A DNA stretch of 7,726 nucleotides from an uncultured Clostridia bacterium (lineage in GTDB: Bacteria; Bacillota; Clostridia; HGM11514): assembly GCA_934489915.1 (NCBI GenBank), contig CAKSSZ010000069.1, positions 1 to 7,726 on the forward strand, given 5' to 3'. The translations under genes were made by a program, and so were the position numbers. The notes under the pieces were generated by a model. The model was not told the DNA's origin, did no database searches, and was given only the letters and a program-made list of their open reading frames with translations. Numbering within the stretch: position 1 is the first letter of the stretch; every line of letters begins with the position of its first letter. Positions 1 through 6,297 of the stretch are shown here, one piece after another.

Positions 1-799
1 CCCACGGGAGATATTCTCCGGTTTCTTTATCCCGCATCCAGCTCATAGGCTGATATTGCTCCGGCGTCCAGATATCCTGCTCAATCTCGGTACGGTTGTC
101 AATAATGACGTTGGGTTGGTACTTTCTTGCGGTTGCAATCAACTCTTCCGCTTCCCACTGATCCTTTCCCTTTCCACCGCCGAACTGCATCCAGGGCTTA
201 CTTTCATTTTGCTTGGGGGTGGAATAGGAAAAGTCAAACCAAAGGACGTCTATTTTACCGTAATTGGTGACCAATTCTTCCACCTGATTGCGCATATACT
301 GAGCGTATTTCTTCATATCGCGCCCCTGATCCAACTGCTCCGCATCCGGGTCGTTCCGTCTGGGATGGCGCGAGTCAATCGGAAAATCCGGATGATGCCA
401 GTCAATCAATGAATAATAAAAACCGACCTTCAAACCTTCTGCACGGAATGCGTCTGCATATTCCTTCACCAAATCACGGCCAAATTCCGTATTGGTAATT
501 TTATAATCGGTGTACTTTGAGTCAAACAAACAAAATCCTTCATGATGTTTTGTGGTCAGTACCGCATATTTCATGCCGGCTTCCTTGGCTGCCTTTGCCC
601 ACTGACGTGCGTCAAACAAATCCGGATTAAAATGCTCAAAATATTTTTGGTATTTCTCCTCCGGTACAAATGCCTGTGTTTTATACCATTCATGAATGGC
701 AGGCATAGCATACAGCCCGAAATGAATAAACATTCCAAAACGATCATGCATGAACCAAGAGGTATCCCCCGGGGTCTTTTTGACTTTGTAGCTTGACAT
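1..799 (-). CDS. alpha-L-fucosidase, GH29 family (3' end cut by window edge)
   Basis: Retaining glycosidase that would release alpha-L-fucose from fucosylated oligosaccharides. The first 266 residues are present; the rest lies beyond the left edge. Seen in the translation: FGMFIHFGLY (about residues 21-30), the TTKHHEGF motif with the His pair at 85-86, a YYSLIDWHHPD segment near 128-138, and DVLWFDF with Asp189 at the position of the GH29 catalytic nucleophile. These match the N-terminal catalytic barrel of the family. The acid/base residue and any C-terminal beta domain are not visible. The ATG at 797-799 is preceded by AAGGAGG with a 7-base spacer, which fixes the start. The N-terminus (MSSYKVKKTPGD) has no signal peptide, so the enzyme is inferred to be cytoplasmic, acting on imported sugars. 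It is divergent from an AraC-type regulator, which is its likely controller. Family call is sure; exact linkage specificity cannot be read from sequence. Confidence 0.93.
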   Translation of the reverse strand, partial: MSSYKVKKTPGDTSWFMHDRFGMFIHFGLYAMPAIHEWYKTQAFVPEEKYQKYFEHFNPDLFDARQWAKAAKEAGMKYAVLTTKHHEGFCLFDSKYTDYKITNTEFGRDLVKEYADAFRAEGLKVGFYYSLIDWHHPDFPIDSRHPRRNDPDAEQLDQGRDMKKYAQYMRNQVEELVTNYGKIDVLWFDFSYSTPKQNESKPWMQFGGGKGKDQWEAEELIATARKYQPNVIIDNRTEIEQDIWTPEQYQPMSWMRDKETGEYLPW

Positions 800-830
800 A
801 ATAAATCCTCCTTGAAATTAACAAAAGTAC

Positions 831-859
831 TTGACTTTTTCTTTATCATATCATATAAT
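831..859 (+). promoter_or_regulatory. sigma-A type promoter of the AraC-family regulator
   Basis: TTGACT at 831-836 and TATAAT at 854-859, separated by 17 bases, are near-perfect -35 and -10 boxes. The predicted start of transcription is near 866. This rules out the upstream TTG at 812 as a start codon for the regulator, because it would lie outside the message. Confidence 0.85.
845..853 (-). promoter_or_regulatory. candidate extended -10 promoter of the fucosidase gene
   Basis: On the minus strand this reads TGATATGAT, that is TGn followed by a 5/6 match to TATAAT, placing the transcription start near 838 and giving a leader of about 39 bases. The matching -35 region (868-873, TGTACA) is poor, which fits a promoter that needs an activator. 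It lies beside and partly under the regulator's own promoter on the other strand. Seen in sequence; activity is inferred. Confidence 0.5.
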
Positions 860-872
860 GAAAGCGATGTAC

Positions 873-920
873 ATGGAGATTTCATCAAAAAATATGGAGA
901 TATGAACATGAAGATATGGA
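873..920. repeat. ATGGAGAT direct repeats, candidate AraC-type operator
   Basis: ATGGAGAT occurs at 873-880 and 894-901, an ATATGGA partial copy at 914-920, and another full copy at 959-966 inside the regulator gene. The first three start 21 and about 20 bases apart, close to two DNA helical turns, as is usual for paired half-sites of AraC-family proteins. They sit just upstream of the predicted fucosidase -35 region and in the regulator's leader. The copies at 894 and 959 contain GGAG, so part of the resemblance could come from the regulator's ribosome binding site. The operator role is inference. Confidence 0.4.
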
Positions 921-1723
921 AAAACAACATGACTTATAAAAATATGAATCGTTTAAATATGGAGATTTGCGATATTGCATATGCTTATTTAGATGCATCC
1001 TGGCATTCCGAAAACCTTCGCTCTGCTTTTACCCGCATCTATATGATAACCTCTGGCGAGGCTTCGGTCACGGTCGGTCAGAAGACGATTTTCATGGTAC
1101 CGGGGACAATTTATGTGATTCCGGCAAATACTTTATTTTCTTATGATTGTGCCAACCGGGCGGAAAAGCTTTTTGCTCATGTGATGCTTCAGCTGCCCGG
1201 TCATTTTGACGTCATGAGCCAATTACAGGGGTGCATCATATTGCCCGATCGGGAAGATGAGATTGCCGCAGCGATTGATTGCTACCGTTCTTCAACGGTC
1301 AATGATATCCTGCAATTGAGGCAATATTTCAGCCGGCTGTTGCTGGAGTGCTTGTCCCAACAGAAGGTAACGACCCCTTTTACTTCGTATTCCCCCTTGT
1401 TGCAGGATGCACTGCAATACATTGAAGAACATTTATCCATTCGGCTGACGGTAGAAGAAATTGCAGGTGCGCTTTATATTTCCACAGGAAAGCTCCAGCA
1501 GCTGTTCCGCCGGGAAATGAATCTTTCGGTTGGGAGTTATGTAGATGACCTGGTGGTGCTTTTAGCGGAGCGGGAGGTACGCAGCGGAAAAGCATCGATG
1601 TTAGAAATCAGTGAAAAATTTGGGTTTTGCGACCAATTTTATTTTTCACGGGTATTTGCAAAAAAATATGGGGCTGCACCGCTCCGATACCGTAAAATTC
1701 ATCAGGCGGTCACCCCCATATAA
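908..1723 (+). CDS. AraC-family transcriptional regulator
   Basis: A 271-residue DNA-binding regulator with an N-terminal sugar-sensing, cupin-like half (about residues 20-110) and a C-terminal double helix-turn-helix domain (about 166-264). The C-terminal part shows the hallmarks of the family: LTVEEIAGALYIS followed by LQQLFRREM for the first HTH, and ISEKFGFCDQFYFSRVFAKK with GAAPLRYRK for the second. The reading frame is open back to a TTG at 812, but that lies upstream of the gene's promoter. ATG 908 has GGAG at 896-899 with an 8-base spacer and is preferred; ATG 902 is the alternative, with only a 2-base spacer. It is divergent from the fucosidase gene and probably regulates it, and perhaps itself through the repeats in the shared region. 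The effector is unknown; fucose or a fucosylated glycan is a guess from context. No terminator is seen before the convergent neighbour 10 bases downstream. Confidence 0.93.
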   Translation: MKIWKNNMTYKNMNRLNMEICDIAYAYLDASWHSENLRSAFTRIYMITSGEASVTVGQKTIFMVPGTIYVIPANTLFSYDCANRAEKLFAHVMLQLPGHFDVMSQLQGCIILPDREDEIAAAIDCYRSSTVNDILQLRQYFSRLLLECLSQQKVTTPFTSYSPLLQDALQYIEEHLSIRLTVEEIAGALYISTGKLQQLFRREMNLSVGSYVDDLVVLLAEREVRSGKASMLEISEKFGFCDQFYFSRVFAKKYGAAPLRYRKIHQAVTPI

Positions 1724-1733
1724 TATTCTTTCT

Positions 1734-2927
1734 TTAACGCAGTTGTTTAGCTTCCATGTAATACCGTTTTTCGTTTGCTTCCCCCATGGAAAAGGTTTTG
1801 CGGGGCAACGCCCCGTCGGCGATTACCGTTTCAAACAATTCTGATTTTCCCGGTTTGGGCAGTAAAAACCCAAGGTTACCCGTCTCGCTTGCCAGTCTGC
1901 GCAGCTCGTCTTCGCCGTGAATATAGTCAACGGTTACCCCCTCTTTATCCAAAAAAGATTGCAGCAGACCGACTGCCAGAGGCGTATCCTCACAGAACAA
2001 TGTGACTTCTTTTCCTTGGTACAAACAAACAATCTTTTCGCCGCCCGGATTGGTTGATACCTGCGGGTGGCTCAGCAGCCGATCCAGCAACACTTCCGGA
2101 TCCACCCGAAACGCTACTCTGTGAATAGGTTCAAATTCCTGTGCCGGATCATGAATATTTTCTACCTCTACCAGGCAAAAACGAGCCGGATGTGTTTCCT
2201 GCTCTTCCGGCGAAAGCCCTTGCTTTACCTGTTCCCAGCATACTTTTGCTGCGGCTAAAGAATGATTGCCATCCCCGACCGCCAGTGCTAATCCATCCTT
2301 AGCATGTCGCTCCAGCTCGGATAACCGCTGTAAAAATCCTTCTGCTTCCTGTTCAGAAACAATTTTTCCTGTTAAGTGTCCCCCGTTTCCCATTAATTCC
2401 GTATCATACAACACTTCACCGGGGCGAACAGATTCCAGCACCTTTTTTTCCGGATCGTCCATTAACAGAATCACATGAGGTAATTCCAGCGGCGCATCCT
2501 TACGAATGTTTACCCTGGGCGGAATCCGTTCCAGAACTGTTCCTTCCGTAGCACGAATCTTACTTTTGGAGCCTTTTCGATAATCGTACTCCTCCAAATC
2601 CACTGCGCCCACCATTCCGCGGCGCACCCGGCCGTCCGGCAAGGTACGCTCCACATAAATCAGACTGTGAGGCAGCTTGCGGAAAATTCCTTCCCGTAAA
2701 TATTGCTGCATGGCATGGTTGATCGAGGCGATCCGCTTGTCCCCCTGGCTTAAATACGCCTCCGGATAAATCATAGAAAGGGTGCTGGGGCTATCCCCTA
2801 TCAATTGTTCTGCCTTGTTCCAATAATCCGGACGGGAAGTAAACTGATCACAGGCGACAACGCACCATTTTTTCAATATAATCGATTCGTTTGGCAATAA
2901 AATATCCGCCGCTTGGAATAAACTCAT
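1734..2927 (-). CDS. DUF1015 family protein, function unknown
   Basis: A 397-residue, apparently cytoplasmic protein with no signal peptide or membrane segment. It is recognised as DUF1015 by RATEGTVLERIPPR (about 125-138), VGDGNHSLAAAK (217-228) and a downstream HPARFCLVEVENIHDP block followed by EFEPIHRV. The conserved GDGNHS loop looks like an active-site or ligand-binding motif, but no reaction is established for the family. The length is typical and the gene looks intact. ATG 2925-2927 has GAGGAG 9 bases upstream. It starts 17 bases after the pgi stop, so it is very likely translated from the same message as pgi and possibly folT. In other Clostridia members of this family often lie near serine or central-carbon metabolism genes, which agrees with the neighbour here but does not give a function. 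The gene ends only 10 bases from the convergent AraC-type regulator. Confidence 0.9.
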   Translation of the reverse strand: MSLFQAADILLPNESIILKKWCVVACDQFTSRPDYWNKAEQLIGDSPSTLSMIYPEAYLSQGDKRIASINHAMQQYLREGIFRKLPHSLIYVERTLPDGRVRRGMVGAVDLEEYDYRKGSKSKIRATEGTVLERIPPRVNIRKDAPLELPHVILLMDDPEKKVLESVRPGEVLYDTELMGNGGHLTGKIVSEQEAEGFLQRLSELERHAKDGLALAVGDGNHSLAAAKVCWEQVKQGLSPEEQETHPARFCLVEVENIHDPAQEFEPIHRVAFRVDPEVLLDRLLSHPQVSTNPGGEKIVCLYQGKEVTLFCEDTPLAVGLLQSFLDKEGVTVDYIHGEDELRRLASETGNLGFLLPKPGKSELFETVIADGALPRKTFSMGEANEKRYYMEAKQLR

Positions 2928-2944
2928 GGCTTTTCTCCTCTGGT

Positions 2945-4276
2945 TTATTTGTTCAGCCGTTCCTGCAAAGCCGCTCTTTGTTCCTCGTACCCCGGCTTGC
3001 CCAGCAATGCAAACATATTCTTTTTGTAGGCTTCTACCCCCGGTTGATTAAAGGGATTTACACCCAGCAAATAACCGCTGATGCCGCAAGCTTTTTCAAA
3101 GAAATAGAACAGATATCCTAAATAATACGGGGTCATCTCCGGTACGTCAATGATCAGATTGGGAACATTGCCGTCTGTGTGGGCTAAAATGGTGCCTAAG
3201 CATGCCTGGGAATTGACGAAATCCACGCTCTTGCCGGCAAGAAAATTCAATCCGTCCCCGTCGTCTGCTTCACACTCAATTGCCACATCCATTTTTGGCT
3301 TTCCGAACCGTACCACAGTTTCAAATAAATTTCTCATACCGTCCTGAATATACTGACCCATAGAATGCAGATCGGTAGAAAAGTCTACAGCCGCAGGGAA
3401 AATACCCTTGCCGTCTTTGCCCTCACTCTCGCCGTAGAGCTGCTTCCACCACTCGCCTACATAATGGTAGCAGGGTTCATAATTTACCATAATTTCAGTG
3501 GTTTTGCCCTTCCGGTACAAAATATTCCGAATGGCGGCGTACTGATGGCAAGCATGCATTTCATCCCCGGCAAATGCCTCGCATGCATCCTGAGCGCCCT
3601 TCATAAGCTCACAAATGTCAACCCCGCTTACTGCAATGGGCAGCAAGCCGACCGCTGTTAATACGGAAAATCTCCCCCCTACGTCATCCGGTACTACAAA
3701 GGTTTCATACCCTTGCTCGTCCGCCTGAGTTTTTAAAACGCCCTTTGCCCGGTCGGTGGTAGCATAAATTCTCTGATTTGCCTTTTCCAACCCGTATTTT
3801 TGAATCAACAGCTTTTTAAATACGCGAAATGCCAGCGCCGGTTCTGTCGTTGTTCCGGATTTTGAAATCACATTGATGGAAAAATCACGATCCCCCACAA
3901 TATCAATCAGTTCCTGCAAATAAGTGGAGCTGATGGAATTGCCGGCAAAATAGATATCCGGTGTATCCTTCTTCTTTTGATTATAAAAAGGAGACTGTAA
4001 AAATTCAATGGCCGCTCTGGCACCCAGATAGGAACCGCCGATGCCGATGACAATCAGTACCTCAGATTCCTTCTTAATTTTTTCAGCCGCTTTTAAAATA
4101 CGGTCAAATTCCTCATGATCGTAATCAAAGGGCAGCCGCACCCAGCCCAAAAAATCGTTCCCTGCGCCGGTTTTTTCCAGCAAGGTGTGGTTGGCAAGCA
4201 CCACCGCTTCTTTCATGCAATCCATTTCCTGCGCCGCAACGGAGGCATTGGACCAATCAAATGTAATTTCTTTCAT
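2945..4276 (-). CDS. pgi: glucose-6-phosphate isomerase
   Basis: Interconverts glucose 6-phosphate and fructose 6-phosphate in glycolysis and gluconeogenesis, in the cytoplasm. The 443 residues match the usual size of the short Firmicute form. Visible motifs: VIGIGGSYLGARA (76-88) and SKSGTTTEP (138-146), which hold the sugar phosphate; DDVGGRFSVLT (197-207); QLYGESEGKDGKG (279-291), with the likely catalytic Glu at 284; DLHSMGQ with His304; and QPGVEAYKKN (411-420), with the ring-opening Lys. All expected key residues are present. The start codon at 4274-4276 has AAAGGCGG about 8 bases upstream. It follows the folT stop by 25 bases and precedes the DUF1015 gene by 17, so a three-gene message is likely. 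No internal promoter or terminator is evident in either gap. Confidence 0.97.
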   Translation of the reverse strand: MKEITFDWSNASVAAQEMDCMKEAVVLANHTLLEKTGAGNDFLGWVRLPFDYDHEEFDRILKAAEKIKKESEVLIVIGIGGSYLGARAAIEFLQSPFYNQKKKDTPDIYFAGNSISSTYLQELIDIVGDRDFSINVISKSGTTTEPALAFRVFKKLLIQKYGLEKANQRIYATTDRAKGVLKTQADEQGYETFVVPDDVGGRFSVLTAVGLLPIAVSGVDICELMKGAQDACEAFAGDEMHACHQYAAIRNILYRKGKTTEIMVNYEPCYHYVGEWWKQLYGESEGKDGKGIFPAAVDFSTDLHSMGQYIQDGMRNLFETVVRFGKPKMDVAIECEADDGDGLNFLAGKSVDFVNSQACLGTILAHTDGNVPNLIIDVPEMTPYYLGYLFYFFEKACGISGYLLGVNPFNQPGVEAYKKNMFALLGKPGYEEQRAALQERLNK

Positions 4277-4301
4277 CCTGATTACCGCCTTTCTCTTTTC
4301 T

Positions 4302-4835
4302 TCATCCTATTAATTTTATTTTTTTCAATGTATTTAAAACCAAATAAAGGACAGGCGCCTGAATACAACAGGCAAGCAATTTCCATACGGCCCGCATGAC
4401 AAACCACGGCCAGCCTGAATTGCCGTATAACAACACCAGCCATATGCTGGTCAGCCCGATTTCCACAACAATCGTGTCGATGAGCTTTGCTGCCAGCGCC
4501 TTGGGTAACGTCACCTCTTTTTGATAAAAAAAGAGGGAAAAAATGATGCCGCTTACCACCGGATTGAGAGCAAACCAAAAGCAGTAAGGACCATCCACAT
4601 ATAAAAAATAGCTGATCAGATCTGTTACCACCCCTGCAATTGCATTGACCCAGGGGCCAAACAGGGCTGCAATCATGCCGGATGCCAAATAGCCGAAGGA
4701 TACCTGAAAATCCGCCGTGATCCGAATGGTTGCATACGCTGAAAGCACCACGCCAAGCGCTGTCAGCATTGCCGTCTGCGCTAAAGCCTTCGGGCGTTTT
4801 AACGCAGAAAAAGAATTGCAAAACAAAGGACGCAT
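4302..4835 (-). CDS. folT: folate-family ECF transporter S component
   Basis: A 177-residue integral membrane protein, the substrate-binding subunit of an energy-coupling factor vitamin transporter. It would bind folate outside and work with the shared EcfA/EcfA'/EcfT module, which is not encoded in this window. About five or six hydrophobic segments are visible, beginning near residues 19-36, 48-72, 86-104, 118-138 and 145-170. The sequence FGPWVNAIAGVVTDLISYF (59-77) is characteristic of the folate group of S components. The frame extends upstream to 4970, but ATG 4833-4835 has a perfect AGGAGG at 4843-4848 with a 7-base spacer, and the upstream part is riboswitch RNA, so the shorter start is chosen. 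The substrate call rests on both the protein and the THF riboswitch directly upstream; other vitamin substrates are less likely. Its stop is 25 bases from pgi. Confidence 0.87.
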   Translation of the reverse strand: MRPLFCNSFSALKRPKALAQTAMLTALGVVLSAYATIRITADFQVSFGYLASGMIAALFGPWVNAIAGVVTDLISYFLYVDGPYCFWFALNPVVSGIIFSLFFYQKEVTLPKALAAKLIDTIVVEIGLTSIWLVLLYGNSGWPWFVMRAVWKLLACCIQAPVLYLVLNTLKKIKLIG

Positions 4836-4842
4836 CAAAAAA

Positions 4843-4896
4843 CCTCCTCTCAAATTTACCGTTACAGCAATGGAGGAGATCCTCATGCTTTGTAAC
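4843..4896 (-). promoter_or_regulatory. translational expression platform of the THF riboswitch (SD / anti-SD switch)
   Basis: In the folT leader, CTCCTC (minus strand 4878-4873) is complementary to GAGGAG in the Shine-Dalgarno region (4849-4844). A rival hairpin can instead form between GTTAC (4896-4892) and GTAAC (4865-4861), with inner pairs AGCA/TGCT and GAGGA/TCCTC, locking up the anti-SD. The GTT at 4896-4894 is also the 3' strand of riboswitch helix P1. Ligand binding, by holding P1, should therefore weaken the rival hairpin, free the anti-SD and block translation. Pairings are read from sequence; the switching model is inference. Confidence 0.6.
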
Positions 4897-5000
4897 AGCG
4901 GGATGCGGTATTTGTATCGCAAATCAAATTTGATTTTTCGTTCAGCGGCAACTCCCCGTCCGTCTGACACTCTCCATAACGCACAAATACCTACTCTGTT
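4894..5000 (-). promoter_or_regulatory. tetrahydrofolate (THF) riboswitch aptamer upstream of folT
   Basis: A 107-base leader RNA element. On the minus strand it begins AACAGAGTAGGTATTTGTGC and ends ACAAATACCGCATCCCGCTG plus TT. Helix P1 is AACAG/CTGTT and P2 is GGTATTTGT/ACAAATACC, a 9-bp perfect pairing. Conserved THF aptamer blocks are recognisable: GAGTAG after P1, GCGTTA after P2, a GGACGGGGAGTTGCCGC segment, a GAACGAAAA segment, and GCATCCCGCT before P1 closes. The size and the position before a folate-type ECF gene match the known class, which is found in Firmicutes. The central arm also contains AAATCAAATTTGATTT, an AT-rich self-complementary stem (about 4919-4934) that would extend one helix. 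Confidence 0.88.
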
Positions 5001-5010
5001 TTACCTTTCT

Positions 5011-5039
5011 ATTATACAACAATGCCCCTTGCTTGGCAA
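5011..5039 (-). promoter_or_regulatory. sigma-A promoter of the folT leader
   Basis: Minus strand TTGCCA (5039-5034), a 17-base spacer, and a perfect TATAAT (5016-5011). The predicted transcription start near 5004-5005 is only about 5 bases before the riboswitch begins. The -35 box lies inside the terminator-like hairpin that follows the carboxypeptidase gene. Confidence 0.85.
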
Positions 5040-5047
5040 GAGGCATT
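5021..5047 (-). terminator. intrinsic terminator of the carboxypeptidase gene
   Basis: The RNA folds as AATGCCTCTTGC, loop CAA, GCAAGGGGCATT: a 12-bp stem with one G-U pair. It begins about 22 bases after the carboxypeptidase stop. The following tract (GTTGTATAAT) is only moderately U-rich because it is also the folT -10 region, so termination may be leaky. The plus strand has four Ts after the stem, but no plus-strand gene leads into it. Confidence 0.65.
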
Positions 5048-5069
5048 TTACACAAAAATATCCACATTT

Positions 5070-6197
5070 CTATCCATTTATCCAGCGTTGCAAAACCATA
5101 CCGTACATTTGCAGAACTCCGGCTTTATCCAGTGCGTCACGGCTGACTGCCGAAACCGTTCCCAGGCACTGACCGTCCAGATAAAAGGACAGCTCTCCCA
5201 GCTTTTCTCCTTGCTGTATCGGGGCGGCAATACGGTCTGGCAAGGTCATCTCCTTTGTCATTTTCCCCTTTTGTTCTTTGGTGACCACTGCTGAAAAATC
5301 AGATTCCGCCACAACGGCAACCGATTTAGAAGTCCCCTTTTCCGCAGGTATCTCAGCCAACTCTTCTCCCTGTGTCACTCCTTGTTCCAGACTGTAAGAG
5401 GCAAACCCCATATTCAACAGGGCAGATGCGTCTGCAAACCGCTGCTTGGAGGTAGGCGCTCCCAAAATAATGGCGATCAGTTCCATATCATCACGCATGG
5501 CAGAGGCAGCAACGCAAAATTTAGCTTCCTCGGTCGAGCCGGTTTTAATCCCGGTTGCGCCGTCATAAAAACGGATTAGCTTATTGGTATTTGCCAAGGT
5601 AAACGTACCGTCCCGCAAGCTATCCATCCATATGGTTAAATAAGGGCGGATGGTTTCATGCTGCAGCAATGTTCTGGAAAGCACTGCAAGATCATATGCA
5701 CTGGAATAATGGTTCTCCGCCGGAAGTCCGTTGCAATTGGAAAAATGAGTGTCGGAAAGTCCCAGCTCCTCCCCACGGCGATTCATCATAGCCACAAAAT
5801 GATCCTCACTGCCGCCCAGATACTCCGCCAGCGCTACTGCAGCGTCGTTTCCGGAGGCAACGGCAATGGATTTGAATAAATCGCTTACGCTGATTTGTTC
5901 GTTTACACTCAAAAACACTCTGGAGCCGGTCATGGAAGACGCATACTCACTCACGCTGACCAAATCGTCCAATGAAATTTTACCGTCATCAACCGCTTCT
6001 ACCCCAAGCAGCAGGGTCATCATTTTTGTTACGCTTGCCATGGGCAGCCGTTCCCGGCTGTTCTGTTCATACAGGATCTGACCTGTGCTTCGCTCCATGA
6101 GCAAGGCTGCATTGGCAGAAAGATTCATTTCATCCGCCCACACCGGCACTGCAGACGCCATTGAGAAAATCAGGCAAAGAGTCATTATTTTTTTCAT
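5070..6197 (-). CDS. serine-type D-Ala-D-Ala carboxypeptidase (S11 / PBP5 family)
   Basis: Trims the terminal D-alanine from peptidoglycan stem peptides outside the membrane. The 375-residue product starts with a signal peptide, MKKIMTLCLIFSMASAVPVWA, with likely cleavage after Ala21. The three penicillin-binding motifs are in order: SVTK with nucleophile Ser55 and Lys58, SGN at 115-117, and KTG at 218-220 followed by STEEA. A C-terminal beta-rich PBP5-like domain follows (about 270-355). The last residues (DKAGVLQMYGMVLQRWING) could form a short amphipathic membrane-association helix, but no clear transmembrane anchor is seen. The start has GGAGGAG with a good spacer. It resembles the DacF/DacB group; which paralogue cannot be settled. 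It follows the sigma/anti-sigma genes but is separated from them by a strong terminator. No convincing sigma-A promoter is seen in the roughly 50 bases between terminator and ribosome binding site. Confidence 0.95.
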   Translation of the reverse strand: MKKIMTLCLIFSMASAVPVWADEMNLSANAALLMERSTGQILYEQNSRERLPMASVTKMMTLLLGVEAVDDGKISLDDLVSVSEYASSMTGSRVFLSVNEQISVSDLFKSIAVASGNDAAVALAEYLGGSEDHFVAMMNRRGEELGLSDTHFSNCNGLPAENHYSSAYDLAVLSRTLLQHETIRPYLTIWMDSLRDGTFTLANTNKLIRFYDGATGIKTGSTEEAKFCVAASAMRDDMELIAIILGAPTSKQRFADASALLNMGFASYSLEQGVTQGEELAEIPAEKGTSKSVAVVAESDFSAVVTKEQKGKMTKEMTLPDRIAAPIQQGEKLGELSFYLDGQCLGTVSAVSRDALDKAGVLQMYGMVLQRWING

Positions 6198-6257
6198 GAT
6201 TCACTCCTCCGTTCACCCTATGTGTATGCTGTAAACGCTCATGTATTCCTTCAAAAT

Positions 6258-6292
6258 AAAAACCGACACCGGAGATCCATATGTCGGTTTTT
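6258..6292 (-). terminator. strong intrinsic terminator after the sigma/anti-sigma genes
   Basis: A perfect 11-bp stem, AAAAACCGACA / TGTCGGTTTTT, with a 13-base loop, begins 5 bases after the anti-sigma stop and runs into a TTTTTATTTT tract on the minus strand. The A-run at the other side makes it potentially bidirectional. It should separate the sigma/anti-sigma message from the carboxypeptidase gene. Confidence 0.9.
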
Positions 6293-6297
6293 GATTT

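Noticed and set aside
812..907. Upstream TTG extension of the AraC-family regulator
   Set aside because: It starts upstream of the -35/-10 boxes at 831-859, so it would not be on the message; ATG 908 has a correctly spaced ribosome binding site.
571..930. Minus-strand 119-codon frame across the fucosidase start and intergenic region
   Set aside because: It overlaps the well-supported fucosidase in another frame, spans both divergent promoters, and has no domain signature.
4282..4821. A 179-codon open frame overlapping folT on the same strand
   Set aside because: It lies in another frame of the folT coding region, has no good ribosome binding site, and its product is Cys/His/Gly-rich without family motifs, whereas the folT frame shows clear membrane segments and family signature.
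4836..4970. N-terminal extension of folT to a start at 4970
   Set aside because: The extension translates riboswitch RNA and the Shine-Dalgarno itself; the AGGAGG directly before ATG 4833-4835 supports the shorter protein.
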